Source: Myxococcales bacterium (GTDB taxonomy: Bacteria; Myxococcota_A; Polyangia; Haliangiales; Haliangiaceae). Taken from it: 61,029 bases of DNA. This document shows positions 18,813 to 28,398 of the stretch, piece by piece. The stretch is taken from positions 1 to 61,029 of the forward strand of contig JADJJK010000060.1 of NCBI GenBank assembly GCA_016706545.1. The letters run 5' to 3'. The notes under the pieces were generated by a model that did not search any database, was not told where the DNA came from, and was given only the letters and a program-made list of their open reading frames with translations. Both the position numbers and the translations under genes were made by a program. How positions within the stretch are numbered: position 1 is the stretch's first letter; the number at the start of each line of letters is the position of its first letter.

Positions 18813-20789
18813 ATGCGCTGCACTGTCGTCTTTTCCATCGCATGTACCCTCGCCGCTGTCGCGTGTTCCGACACCTGGCCCGCTGAGCCCGAGGCCGCGG
18901 GGCAAGACACCCCACAGCTCGCCGAGCATCTCGACGCGCTGGCCACCACCTGGACCGCCGAGCACGTCGGTCCGGCCAGCGGCTTTGTCGCCAGCGTGCG
19001 CTTTGCGCCCGGGTCGGGCAGCCAGCTGTGGATCTCTGGCGACGACGCCAGCGGCCTGTACCAGTCGGTCGATGGCGGGCAGACGATCATCGCGCTGCCG
19101 AAGGCGCCGCTCGACTGGTCGGCGTACGCCATCGCGACGCGCGGCGCGCGGCTGGTGGCGCCGAACTACTTCGGCCGCGGCGTGGCGATCTCCGATGATC
19201 TCGGGCGCACCTGGCGCGTGGTCACCGCGGGGCTGCCGCAGGGCGCGGGCGAGGCGCGCAAGATCTACGACGCGACGATCACAGGCGCAGGCCACATCCT
19301 GGTCGCCACCGGCAGCGGGCTCTATCGCAGCACCACCGGACAGTCGTTCTCGCGCGTCACCGCGGGCTTGAGCACCGCGACGGCGGTCACCAGGCTCTTG
19401 CCCATCGCCACCGGCTATCTCGCGGGCTCGGCCAACGGGCGGCTGTACTCCTCCGCCGACGGCGCGACGTGGATCGAGCTGTCCACCGCGGATGGCTCGC
19501 CCATCTGCGACCTCGCCGTCGGAGCGCAGGGCATCTACGTCGCGTCGTACTCGGGGCTGGTGGTGCGCTTGCCCACTGCCGGCGCGCCTCAGGTGATCGC
19601 CAACCCGTTGACCGACGCGCGGTTCGCGACGTCGCTCTGGACCAAGATCTCGGTGGCGCCGCGCGGCGCGGTCGACCGCATCTACCTGGGCACCGTCGGC
19701 TTTGCCACTAACCGCGCCGCCGCCAAGCTGCTGGTCAGCGACGACGGCGGCGCGACCTTCGTCGCGCGCGGCGCGGGCCTTGGCGGCGCGTCCATCTTCT
19801 CCATCGCCATCGACCCCTTCGATGTCAACCACGCGGTGGTCGGCACCGTCGGCGATGGCATGTACTGGACGCGCAACGGCGGGGTGAGCTGGACGGCGAC
19901 CCGCGGCGATCTGCGCGCGACCTCGGCGCTGGGCTTCGCGCAAGATCCGGCGGACCCCGAGCACTGGCTCATGGTCTCCTCCGAGGGGCTGCCCGGGACC
20001 CCGTCGCTGTTCGAGCGTCGGGCCACCGGGTGGACGCGGCAGGGGTCGCTCTTGGCCGACAGCATCGCGCTCACCTTCGCCGGCGGGTTGATGCTCGCGG
20101 CGCCGATGGAGCCGGGCGCGCCGGTGCGCGTGGCGACCTCCGCCGCCGGCCCCTGGGTCGACGTCCCGTCGCGCGCGGGGCGCGCGTTGCGCTGGGTCTC
20201 CACCAGCCGCGGCCTGTACGCCGTCGGCGCGGTCCTTGAGCGGCTCGTCGGCAGCAACTTCGCGGTGGCCCTGGCCGCGCCGATGTCCGACGCCACCGAG
20301 CTGCCAAGCCCCGGCGGCGCGACCATCGTGGCCTGCGGGCTTGGCATGGTTGCGTCGGCCAGCGGCTCGTTCGCCGATGCCACCGCGCTGCCGGCGCCGC
20401 CGCGGCCCTGGCTGACCTGCCGCTTCGACGCCGCCGGGCGCTTGCTCGCCACCGGCGGCGGCGAGCTGTGGATGGCCCCGTCGCTGGCGGCGGCGCGCAC
20501 CGCCGCCGGCTGGAGCCGCGTGGTCACGCCGCTCGACGGCGCCGAGCTGGTCTCGGTGCTGCCGCACGGCGCGCGCTGGTGGCTCGGCGGTGGCTTTGTC
20601 GACGTGGGCGCCCGCGCCGGCGCCACCAGCGGTCTCTACTACACCGAGGACCGGGGCGCGACGTGGATCGCCGCGCACGCCGCGATGACCCCGAGCCGCA
20701 CCGTGTGGCAGCTCCACCCAGGCCGCGACGAGCACGAGGTGTTCGCGGCGCTGTGGGGCGGCGGCCTGTGGCGGCTGCGCGATCGCTGA
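18813..20789 (+). CDS. BNR/Asp-box repeat lipoprotein
   Basis: This 658-residue exported protein starts at ATG 18813, which gives a good signal peptide with lipobox TLAAVAC (Cys18). At least six Asp-box (BNR) motifs of the S-x-D-x-G-x-x-W type are visible: SVDGGQT, SDDLGRTW, SSADGATW, SDDGGATF, TRNGGVSW and TEDRGATW, indicating a beta-propeller as in sialidases and photosystem-assembly-like proteins. No sialidase catalytic residues were recognised, so a binding or structural role is more likely than hydrolysis. Confidence 0.78.
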   Translation: MRCTVVFSIACTLAAVACSDTWPAEPEAAGQDTPQLAEHLDALATTWTAEHVGPASGFVASVRFAPGSGSQLWISGDDASGLYQSVDGGQTIIALPKAPLDWSAYAIATRGARLVAPNYFGRGVAISDDLGRTWRVVTAGLPQGAGEARKIYDATITGAGHILVATGSGLYRSTTGQSFSRVTAGLSTATAVTRLLPIATGYLAGSANGRLYSSADGATWIELSTADGSPICDLAVGAQGIYVASYSGLVVRLPTAGAPQVIANPLTDARFATSLWTKISVAPRGAVDRIYLGTVGFATNRAAAKLLVSDDGGATFVARGAGLGGASIFSIAIDPFDVNHAVVGTVGDGMYWTRNGGVSWTATRGDLRATSALGFAQDPADPEHWLMVSSEGLPGTPSLFERRATGWTRQGSLLADSIALTFAGGLMLAAPMEPGAPVRVATSAAGPWVDVPSRAGRALRWVSTSRGLYAVGAVLERLVGSNFAVALAAPMSDATELPSPGGATIVACGLGMVASASGSFADATALPAPPRPWLTCRFDAAGRLLATGGGELWMAPSLAAARTAAGWSRVVTPLDGAELVSVLPHGARWWLGGGFVDVGARAGATSGLYYTEDRGATWIAAHAAMTPSRTVWQLHPGRDEHEVFAALWGGGLWRLRDR

Positions 20790-20825
20790 GCCGTTGCGCC
20801 TCGGCCCTCGCCCATCCGACGTACA

Positions 20826-22415
20826 ATGCGGCGCATGTCGTCTCCGCAGGGCGCTGTGCTCGCCATCGATCTGGGCACCTCCGGGCCCAAGGTGGCGCTG
20901 GTGTCGACGACGGGCCAGGTGCTGGCGCACGCCTCCGAGCCGACCGAGCTACACCTCCTGGCTGATGGCGGGGCGGAGCAGGACCCCAAGGACTGGTGGC
21001 GCGCGATCGTGGCCGCCACGCGCCGGCTGTGGGCGCAAGGGTTCGATGGTGAACAGGTGCTGGCCGTGTGCGTCACCGCGCAGTGGGCTGGCACCGTCGC
21101 GGTGGATCGCGCCGGGACGCCGCTGCACCGCGCCATCTCGTGGCTCGACACCCGCGGCGCGCGCTACGTGCCCGCGCTGGTCGGCGGCCCGGTGCGGCTG
21201 CAAGGATACTCGGTGGGCAAGCTCGCGACCTGGATCGGCCGCACCGGCGGCATCCCTTCGCTCGGCGGCAAGGAGCCGGTGGCGCACCTGCAGTTCCTCC
21301 GTCACGAGCGCCCGCAGCTCTGGCAAGAGGCGCACATGTTCCTCGAGCCCAAGGACTGGCTCAATCACAAGCTGTGCGGCCGCATGTGCGCCACCGTGGA
21401 CTCCATCGCCTTGCACTGGGTCACCGACAACCGCCAGATCGATCGCATCGGCTACGACGACAAGCTCCTGGCCATGGCCCAGCTCGAGCGCGCGCGGTTG
21501 CCAGAGCTTGTGCGCGCCACCGACGAGATCGGCGTGGTCACCCCCGCCGCTGCTGCCGAACTGGGGCTGGGCGCTTCGGTGAAGGTGTTCGGCGGGACCC
21601 CCGATGTGCAATCGGCCGCGGTGGGCTCCGGCGCGGTCGCCGACTTCGCGCCGCACCTGTACCTGGGCACCTCGTCGTGGCTGTCGTGTCACGTGCCATG
21701 GAAGCGCACCGACATGGTGCGCAACGTGGCCTCGCTGCCCTCGGCGTTGCCCGGGCGCTACTTCGCCGCCAACGCGCAGGAGACCGCTGGCGCCTGCCTG
21801 ACCTGGCTGCGCGATCACGTGCTGTGGCCGCGCGATCTCGCGGACGCTCCACCCGCGCCAGCCGATGCCTTCGCGCGCATCGATCAGCTCGCCTTGTCCG
21901 TGTCGCCCGGCGCCGACGGCGTCGTGTTCACGCCCTGGCTCTTTGGCGAGCGCTGCCCGGTGGCCAATCCGCACGTGCGCGCGAGCTTCGTCAACCTTTC
22001 GGCGCAGACCACGCGCGCCCACCTGTGCCGCGCCGTGCTTGAGGGCGTGGCGCTCAACTCTCGCTGGCTCCTGGGCGCGGTGGAGCACTTCGTGCGGCGC
22101 CCGTTCGAGGAGGTGCGCATGATCGGCGGCGGCGCCGCCTCCGCGCTGTGGTGCCAGATCCACGCAGACGTGCTCGGCCGGCCCATGGCCCAGGTGGCAG
22201 AGCCCGTGCTGTGCAACGCGCGCGGCGCGGCGTTTTTGGCGCTCCTGGGCCTTGGCCGCGTCTCGCTAGCGGACATCCCGCAGCTGGTGCCGGTGGTCGC
22301 GCGGTTCACGCCGCGGCCCGAGCACGCCGCCCGGTATGACGAGGCGTTCGCCGCGCACCGCGCGCTCTGGAAGCTGTCCGCGCGGCTGCACCCCAGGTTG
22401 TCACGGCGCTCGTGA
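20826..22415 (+). CDS. FGGY-family carbohydrate kinase (xylulokinase-like)
   Basis: ATP-dependent sugar kinase of 529 residues. The N-terminal phosphate-binding loop LAIDLGTSGPKVALV and the segments AVCVTAQWAGTVAV, ISWLDTRGARYVP and GGTPDVQSAAVGSG are typical of FGGY domain I; the C-terminal domain has GVALNSRWLLGAVE and MIGGGAASALWCQIHADVLG. The sugar cannot be read from sequence. An alternative start at 20835 would shorten it by three residues. The S1P-lyase-like gene follows within about 40 bp, so the two are probably cotranscribed. Confidence 0.87.
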   Translation: MRRMSSPQGAVLAIDLGTSGPKVALVSTTGQVLAHASEPTELHLLADGGAEQDPKDWWRAIVAATRRLWAQGFDGEQVLAVCVTAQWAGTVAVDRAGTPLHRAISWLDTRGARYVPALVGGPVRLQGYSVGKLATWIGRTGGIPSLGGKEPVAHLQFLRHERPQLWQEAHMFLEPKDWLNHKLCGRMCATVDSIALHWVTDNRQIDRIGYDDKLLAMAQLERARLPELVRATDEIGVVTPAAAAELGLGASVKVFGGTPDVQSAAVGSGAVADFAPHLYLGTSSWLSCHVPWKRTDMVRNVASLPSALPGRYFAANAQETAGACLTWLRDHVLWPRDLADAPPAPADAFARIDQLALSVSPGADGVVFTPWLFGERCPVANPHVRASFVNLSAQTTRAHLCRAVLEGVALNSRWLLGAVEHFVRRPFEEVRMIGGGAASALWCQIHADVLGRPMAQVAEPVLCNARGAAFLALLGLGRVSLADIPQLVPVVARFTPRPEHAARYDEAFAAHRALWKLSARLHPRLSRRS

Positions 22416-22454
22416 TCCGGTTCATCAGCGGTCGCCAGCGTGCTACCAAGCGGC

Positions 22455-24038
22455 ATGGCTCCTTCTCCTCGCCGCGGTAGCCTCGCGTCGCTTGACTCTC
22501 TGCGGCGCTTGCAACGGCTCGGCCGCCGCTCGTTGCAGCGCACCGTGTCCTCCACCCTCGACCGCGCGTTCCAGCGCGCCAAGCGCCTGCCGTTCGTCGG
22601 CGAGCGCATCGCCGCCGAGTACGAGAAGATGCTCGCCGAGATCCGCCGAGGCGCCAAGCCGTACGCGGACTCGACCTCGCGCACGGTGGCGCTGCCTACC
22701 CAGGGGCGCCCCCGCGAAGCCTTGCTCGCCCAGATGCGCGAGCTGGCCGAGCGTGAGCGCGACCGCTGGCACGACGGCTTTGTCTCTGGCGCCGTCTATC
22801 ACGGCGATGACGAGCACACCGCGTTCCTGTCGCAGATCTACGCCGCGTACTCGCAGACCAACCCGCTGCACGCCGACCTGTGGCCGTCCGTGGTCAAGTA
22901 CGAGGCCGAGATCATCGCCATGACCGCGGAGCTGCTCGGCGCCGCCAAGGTCCTTGGCGCGGGCGGCAGCGGCCTGTGGGACGGCCCGGTCGCGGGCGTG
23001 GTCTCGTCCGGCGGCACCGAGAGCATCATGCTGGCCATGAAGACCTATCGCGACTGGGCCCGCGCCGAGCGCGGCATCACCCGTCCGGAGGTCATCGCGC
23101 CGTCCACCGCGCACGTCGCCTTCGACAAGGCTGCCCACTGCTTTGGCATCACGCTGGTGCGCGTCCCGGTGCGCCAGGACACCTGCGCCGATGTCGAGGA
23201 GACCCGCCGCGCGATCGGTCGCAACACCATCTGCCTGGTCGGCTCCGCGCCCGCGTTCCCGCACGGCGGCATCGATCCCATCGCCGAGCTCTCCGAGCTG
23301 GCCCGCGCGCGTAAGCTCGGCTTTCACACCGATGCCTGCCTGGGCGGCTTTGTCTTGCCGTTCGCGCGCCAGCTCGGCGCCGCCGTGCCCGCGTTTGACT
23401 TTGCCCTGCCTGGCGTGACCTCGATCTCCGCGGATACGCACAAGTACGGGTACGCGGCCAAGGGGACGAGCGTCGTCCTGTATCGCTCCGCTGAGCTGCG
23501 TCGTTATCAATACTTCACCGCCACGGACTGGCCCGGCGGCATGTACCTCTCGCCCACGTTCGCCGGCAGCCGCCCAGGCGCGCTGTCTGCCGCGTGCTGG
23601 GCCGCGATGGTGTCCATGGGGCAGGAGGGCTATCTCGACGCCACCTCCAAGATCCTCGCCACCGCCCGCACGATCCGCGAGGGCATCGCCGCCATCGGCG
23701 GCCTGCGCGTGCTTGGCGATCCGCTGTGGGTGATCTCGTTTGCCTCGGACGAGGTGGACATCTATCGCGTCCTCGAGGAGCTCGCCGCGCGCCACTGGAA
23801 CCTGAACGGCCTGCACCTGCCGCCCGCGGTCCACCTGTGCGTCACCTTGCGTCACACCCAGCCCGGCGTGGCAGAGCACTTCCTCGAGGACCTGCGCGCC
23901 TGCGTCGAGCACGTGCGCGCTCACCCCAGCGACAAAGGCAAGCTCGCCCCGATCTACGGCATGGCCGGCACGCTGCCCGTGCGCAGCGCGGTGGGCGACC
24001 TGATGCGCGCGTATCTGGATGTGCTGTACGAGGCGTGA
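22455..24038 (+). CDS. Sphingosine-1-phosphate lyase-like PLP-dependent decarboxylase
   Basis: This 527-residue group II PLP enzyme aligns by motif with eukaryotic and bacterial sphingosine-1-phosphate lyases, which split a phosphorylated long-chain base into an aldehyde and phosphoethanolamine. Motifs: VVSSGGTESIMLAMKTYRDW, PEVIAPSTAHVAFDKAAH, NTICLVGSAPAFPHGGIDPI, HTDACLGGFVLPF and SISADTHKYGYAAKGTSVV, where the Lys of THKYG should hold PLP, then TDWPGGMYLSPTFAGSRPGA. No N-terminal membrane anchor was seen, only a basic helix. Glutamate decarboxylase-type activity is the main alternative but fits the motifs less well. Confidence 0.85.
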   Translation: MAPSPRRGSLASLDSLRRLQRLGRRSLQRTVSSTLDRAFQRAKRLPFVGERIAAEYEKMLAEIRRGAKPYADSTSRTVALPTQGRPREALLAQMRELAERERDRWHDGFVSGAVYHGDDEHTAFLSQIYAAYSQTNPLHADLWPSVVKYEAEIIAMTAELLGAAKVLGAGGSGLWDGPVAGVVSSGGTESIMLAMKTYRDWARAERGITRPEVIAPSTAHVAFDKAAHCFGITLVRVPVRQDTCADVEETRRAIGRNTICLVGSAPAFPHGGIDPIAELSELARARKLGFHTDACLGGFVLPFARQLGAAVPAFDFALPGVTSISADTHKYGYAAKGTSVVLYRSAELRRYQYFTATDWPGGMYLSPTFAGSRPGALSAACWAAMVSMGQEGYLDATSKILATARTIREGIAAIGGLRVLGDPLWVISFASDEVDIYRVLEELAARHWNLNGLHLPPAVHLCVTLRHTQPGVAEHFLEDLRACVEHVRAHPSDKGKLAPIYGMAGTLPVRSAVGDLMRAYLDVLYEA

Positions 24039-24221
24039 ACGTCAGACGCATTACATGCCATGACGTAAGAAGATCTCGCGGCCTGGTCTCGCTTCCATGG
24101 TATTCGTGGAGAGTCATCGCACGTGTGCGGCACGTGCCCTCTCAACTGCGTGGGGAATGGGATGCCAAGAATTCGTCGTCACGAACCGGAGGCCAAGTGG
24201 GGGCGCATCCAGGCGCGCCGG

Positions 24222-25730
24222 ATGCGCGTCGTCGCCGCGGGGCTCGCCCTCGCGCTTTTCGGCTGCGGCGTGGACAAGGCCAAGTTCATCGCTCCGCAGG
24301 TGGAGCTGGTGCTCTCTGGCACCGAGCTCGCCGTGCTCGAGGGCGAGCAGGTCACCTTCACCGTGGCGCTGAGCGCGCAGCCCACCGCGCCGGTGCTGGT
24401 CGCCGTGCGCTCGAGCGACGAGGCCAAGGTGGCCGGCGCTCCGGTGGAGCTCGAGTTCTCCCCCGACACGTTTGACGTCCCGCAGACCGTGACCCTCGCC
24501 GGGCTCGTGGATCGAGACTTCAACAACGAGACCGCGACCATCACGGTTGCGGCGGAGGCGCTCGAGCCGGCCACCTTGAAGGTGTCCGTGATCGAGTGCC
24601 CGACCCTGGCCGCGCAGGACTTCTGGTTGATGTTCAACCCCAACAACGAAACCAGTGGGCGGCGTGACGTCCACGTCGCCGGCGCGGCCGGGACCATGGT
24701 GACCATCGCGGGTGCGCCCGCCGCGCCGATCCCCGCCGCGGGGATCCTCACGGTCGATACCGGCCTCACGCGCATCCCCGCCCCCAACGTGGTGGAGAGC
24801 GGCAAGGCGTTCCAGGTCACGGCCAGCGCGCCGGTGCATGTGTTCGCCAACAACTACGTCACGTCCTCGGTGGATGCGTTCACCGCGGTGCCGCAGCAGC
24901 TCCTGGGCACGGACTATCGCGCGCTGGGGTTCTCCACCTCGCGGCAGTCACAGATCAGCGTGGTCGCCACCGAGGACAACACCACGGTGACCATCGGCAC
25001 CGGCGCGGCGATCAAGCTCAACCGGGGCCAGTCGTACCTGCGCACGGCCGCGGTGGACGTCACCGGGGTCCGCGTCGTCTCGGACAAGCCAGTGGGCGTC
25101 AACACGGGCGATGCCTGCATCAGCACGGGCGCGGGCGCCTGCGATCACGTGGAGGAGATGCTGTTCCCGGTGAGCTCCTGGGCCAGCGACTTCTTCGTGC
25201 CGGTCATCCCGCAGTCGCAGACGTTCCGGGTCGTCGCCGCCAGCGACGGCACCGTGGTCTCGGTGGACGGCGCGGGGGTGGGCCTCAACGCCGGCCAGTT
25301 CTACGAGGGCAGCGGCGGCGGCAAGCGCGTCCAGGCCTCGATGCCGGTGGAGGTGTACATCATCGGCATGGGCGAGGTGACCGGCAACGGTGATCCCGCG
25401 TTCATCTTGATCCCCGGCGTGCAGAACGCGGTGGCCGAGGCGACCTTCAGCGCGCTCGCCGCGAACAACGAGAACACGCTGGTCGTGTCGATGCCCACCG
25501 CGGAGCTCGCCACGCTGCGCCTCGACGGGGCGGCCGTCACCCCCGCGCCCACCTGGACCGCGTACGCCAGCGGCGGGTACTCGCACACCCGCATCCCCGT
25601 CACCGCTGGCATCCACAAGCTCACCGCCAGCAAGCCCTTCATCCCCATCGTGTGGGGCGAGCGGAACTTCGAGGGCTACGGCTACGTCGCGGGCTACGGC
25701 TATCCCAGAGCGGCGTGCCAGCTCCCGTGA
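24222..25730 (+). CDS. IgGFc-binding-domain-like lipoprotein
   Basis: This 502-residue protein, starting at ATG 24222, has lipobox LALFGC (Cys15). Residues about 25-125 form a Calx-beta/Ig-like module (LSGTELAVLEGEQVTFTVAL). From about 130 to the end it matches the IgGFc-binding N-terminal type of repeat protein, with FWLMFNPNN, VHVFANNY, ISVVATEDNTTVTIG, SDKPVGVNTGDACI, EEMLFPVSSWASDFFVPV and FIPIVWGERNFEGYGYV. Such proteins are frequent on the surface of myxobacteria; ligand unknown. It converges on drmC with 15 bp between stops. Confidence 0.78.
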   Translation: MRVVAAGLALALFGCGVDKAKFIAPQVELVLSGTELAVLEGEQVTFTVALSAQPTAPVLVAVRSSDEAKVAGAPVELEFSPDTFDVPQTVTLAGLVDRDFNNETATITVAAEALEPATLKVSVIECPTLAAQDFWLMFNPNNETSGRRDVHVAGAAGTMVTIAGAPAAPIPAAGILTVDTGLTRIPAPNVVESGKAFQVTASAPVHVFANNYVTSSVDAFTAVPQQLLGTDYRALGFSTSRQSQISVVATEDNTTVTIGTGAAIKLNRGQSYLRTAAVDVTGVRVVSDKPVGVNTGDACISTGAGACDHVEEMLFPVSSWASDFFVPVIPQSQTFRVVAASDGTVVSVDGAGVGLNAGQFYEGSGGGKRVQASMPVEVYIIGMGEVTGNGDPAFILIPGVQNAVAEATFSALAANNENTLVVSMPTAELATLRLDGAAVTPAPTWTAYASGGYSHTRIPVTAGIHKLTASKPFIPIVWGERNFEGYGYVAGYGYPRAACQLP

Positions 25731-25745
25731 CGGCCTTGCGGTAGC

Positions 25746-26528
25746 TCACCCGCGCTCGAGCCGGCGGAACAGCCCGCGCGCCACCAGGCTCCGCCACTGC
25801 GCGCCGGCCCGTGCCGCGAAGGTCTCGTCGCGGACCAGGACGCCCAGCTCGATGTTGCGGGTGTGCGCGGCGGAGGTGAAGTTGGCGGAGGTGATGAGCG
25901 TCGCCGCCTCGTCGAGGATCACGCACTTGGCGTGCATCGAGGAGGTCGGCGGCGCGGCGTCATCGGCTCGGTCGGCTCGGTCGTCGTCGGTCCGCGCGTC
26001 GTAGTAGACAGCCGGCATCACGTCCACCCACGGCCAGCTATGGCGGAAGAAGGCCGCGGGGGTCATGCTGCGGTCGCGGCCGGTGGCGTCGAGGTGGATG
26101 TAGAACTCGATCTCCAGGCCGCGCTCGGGGGATTGTTCCGCCACCGCGCGCGCTCGCTGCACCAGCGGTTCGAAGATCGCTTGCGCATCCCAGAACGCGA
26201 AGCCGGCGACGATCACGTGTCGCTCGGCTCGCGCGAACAGCTCGCGCAGCACCTGCGCGGTGTCGCGCGAAAGCGACCGCGCGGCCTCCGGCCCGGACCA
26301 CACCAGGTCCAGCCCCGGCGGCGGGTGCGCGCGGCGATCCGCCAACACCGCGTCCACCACCACGAGCGCGTGTGTCGCCGGCACGCCGCATAGCATCGTC
26401 ACCTGGGCGCTCTCGAAGCCAGCCGCCTGCAGCGCGGTCTCGGTACAGGGCGCCGCGCCCAGCCGCAGCAGCGCGGCGCGCAGATCTTCCAGCCGCAGCG
26501 TGCTCAGCTCCCACACCCCACGCGCCAT
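25746..26528 (-). CDS. drmC: DISARM phospholipase-D-like protein DrmC
   Basis: This 260-residue PLD-superfamily protein has one HKD motif, MHAKCVILDEAATLITSANF followed by SAAHTRNIELGV. That is the layout of DrmC, the PLD-domain member of the DISARM anti-phage system. It begins 4 bp after the drmB stop and is the last gene of the minus-strand drmA-drmB-drmC block. Its frame is intact. In DISARM, DrmC is reported to be less essential than DrmA and DrmB. Confidence 0.85.
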   Translation of the reverse strand: MARGVWELSTLRLEDLRAALLRLGAAPCTETALQAAGFESAQVTMLCGVPATHALVVVDAVLADRRAHPPPGLDLVWSGPEAARSLSRDTAQVLRELFARAERHVIVAGFAFWDAQAIFEPLVQRARAVAEQSPERGLEIEFYIHLDATGRDRSMTPAAFFRHSWPWVDVMPAVYYDARTDDDRADRADDAAPPTSSMHAKCVILDEAATLITSANFTSAAHTRNIELGVLVRDETFAARAGAQWRSLVARGLFRRLERG

Positions 26529-26532
26529 GCCG

Positions 26533-28398
26533 CTATCCCTGGTCCGCGAAGAACGCCAGCGCGGATGGCTGATCGATCACCGGCACCACCAGCGCTCGGT
26601 CCAGCATGCGGTTCATGCGCTCGCAGCTGACCTCGGCGAGGTACAGACACCCGTGGCAGGCCGCGCCCTCCAGGTGCTGCTCCGCCGGATCCTGCGCCGG
26701 CGTGTGCCGAGCGCACACCGGATCGTTGGAGCACAGCCGGCCCAGCTCCAGCGCGCGCGCCAGGTGCTCGCCGATGTTGCGCCCCTGCGCCACCAGCCCG
26801 CCCAGCGTGCCCTCGCTACCCGGCGTGGTGGTGGACAGCAAGATCGCCGCCATCGAGGTCGTGGCGCCGGGCGCCGAGCAATAGATGCGCTCGCGCAGCG
26901 CGCTGGCGCCATACCCGCACTCCAGCGAGATGGCCTGGATCAGCAGGTGAGACAGCGCGTGCAGGAAGTAGTACCGCGGGCCAAAGAACGGCTGGTCCGG
27001 GAGGTCGCCCAGCTCGCGGTTCCAGCCCGCGCGCAGCACCTGCGCGCGCGCCTGCACCTCGGCGCGCTGCTCCCAGGCGTCGAGCGCTTGCGTGTCGAGC
27101 TGGATCCACAGGCCCTCGCCGTGCTCCTCGATGGCGGGCAGCCAGTCCGTCAGGTGGCCGAGCATGGCGGTCTTGACCTTGCCGGCCATGATGTCGCCGT
27201 CGAGGTTGGCCTCCGCGGGCGCCAGCCGGGTGAAGCCGATCTGGGCGCGGACCTCGCGCAGCTTGCGGACCAGCACCACCCGCTCGATGCCGGCGGGCAG
27301 GGGCGCTCTGGGGTGCAGGCGCCGCGCGAAGAAGTGCGCGGCCTCTTCTTCTTCATCCGGGGCGTCGCCTGGCTTCTCGAACGGCACGCCCTGGACGTAC
27401 TCGTACTCCGCCGGTCGCAGAGGTGGCGGCGGCGGCGTCTCGTTGCGGCGCACCGCCTCCAGCGTGGTCCACACCTGATCGATCCGGAACCCGCCGAGGT
27501 CCGCGCGCGCCGGCGGGTTGAATTTCAAGGTCATCGCTAGCGAGTCTGCAGTGGCCTCGGCCAGGCTCGGCAGGTGCTTGCGTACCGCGCGCTCCAGCCG
27601 CGCCGCGGTGTTGGGGATGGACAGCGCGCTCTGCACCTGGGAGAAGTACGTGCTGCTGGAGGTCCGCACCTTCATGCGCGGCTCGGCGGTGCAGACCTCG
27701 GCGACCTCTGCGGCGCGGCCCAGCCACGGTCGCGTGCCCTTGCACCGAAGCCAGGTGTCCAGCCGCTGCGCCTCGGCCATGGACTTGCTGGCGCTGCAGG
27801 CCTGACAGCTGACGCGCACGTCGAACAGCTCGGCGCCGGCGTCCTCGCGCAAGGTCAGCGCGTGGCTCCGGCAGTCTCCCTCGCGCCCGAAGTGGACGAA
27901 GTCCACCCAGGGGAACTCGTCGAGGTGGCCGCTGGGGCACACCACCACGAAGCGCACCGGGACTAGCAGGGACTGCTTTCCGGAGGCGCACGCGTGCTGG
28001 TACCGGCCGTCCTTCAAGGTCAGCGCCGAGGACGCCTGCACCATCGCGCTGCAGCCCTGGCACACCATCCAGCGCGGGAACTCCAGCACCTGCAGGCCGG
28101 CGCGCGGGCTCGGATCGTCGTCGTCGCAGTCCGGCGGCGCGAACAGCGTGGCTTGCGGGTTGAGGTTCACGCCCTGCTTGCGCAGCTGCGCCACCAGCCG
28201 GGCGGCCAGGCGCGGCTCGTGGATCTGCGTGCGCGCGGCGGGGTAGTTCCAGTAGTCCAGTCCGCCCACCAGCGCGGAGCGGTGCACCAGATCGATCATC
28301 GCGCCGGCGCCGTACGTGGTGATGAGCTGGCTGCGCCGCACCTCCCCGGCGGGCGGCTCCTGCCCGGCCTTGCTCCAGCGTCGCCGCTTGCCGCTCAT
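26533..28398 (-). CDS. drmB: DISARM protein DrmB (DUF1998)
   Basis: This 621-residue DISARM core protein carries the DUF1998 start RRSQLITTYGAGAMIDLVHR (about residues 22-41), two CxxC pairs (CQGC, CQAC) that may bind zinc, and the conserved C-terminal half LLIQAISLECGYGASALRER followed by ACHGCLYLAEVSCERMNRML. It acts with the DrmA helicase in recognising invading DNA. Its ATG overlaps the drmA stop (ATGA at 28395-28398). The frame also stays open upstream to 28986, but that part encodes the drmA C-terminus, so 28398 is the real start. Confidence 0.9.
   Translation of the reverse strand: MSGKRRRWSKAGQEPPAGEVRRSQLITTYGAGAMIDLVHRSALVGGLDYWNYPAARTQIHEPRLAARLVAQLRKQGVNLNPQATLFAPPDCDDDDPSPRAGLQVLEFPRWMVCQGCSAMVQASSALTLKDGRYQHACASGKQSLLVPVRFVVVCPSGHLDEFPWVDFVHFGREGDCRSHALTLREDAGAELFDVRVSCQACSASKSMAEAQRLDTWLRCKGTRPWLGRAAEVAEVCTAEPRMKVRTSSSTYFSQVQSALSIPNTAARLERAVRKHLPSLAEATADSLAMTLKFNPPARADLGGFRIDQVWTTLEAVRRNETPPPPPLRPAEYEYVQGVPFEKPGDAPDEEEEAAHFFARRLHPRAPLPAGIERVVLVRKLREVRAQIGFTRLAPAEANLDGDIMAGKVKTAMLGHLTDWLPAIEEHGEGLWIQLDTQALDAWEQRAEVQARAQVLRAGWNRELGDLPDQPFFGPRYYFLHALSHLLIQAISLECGYGASALRERIYCSAPGATTSMAAILLSTTTPGSEGTLGGLVAQGRNIGEHLARALELGRLCSNDPVCARHTPAQDPAEQHLEGAACHGCLYLAEVSCERMNRMLDRALVVPVIDQPSALAFFADQG

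Noticed and set aside
18708..20930. A 740-codon open frame antisense to the BNR lipoprotein
   Set aside because: Same GC-skew shadow; Arg/Gly/Ala-rich, no recognisable motif, no ribosome site.
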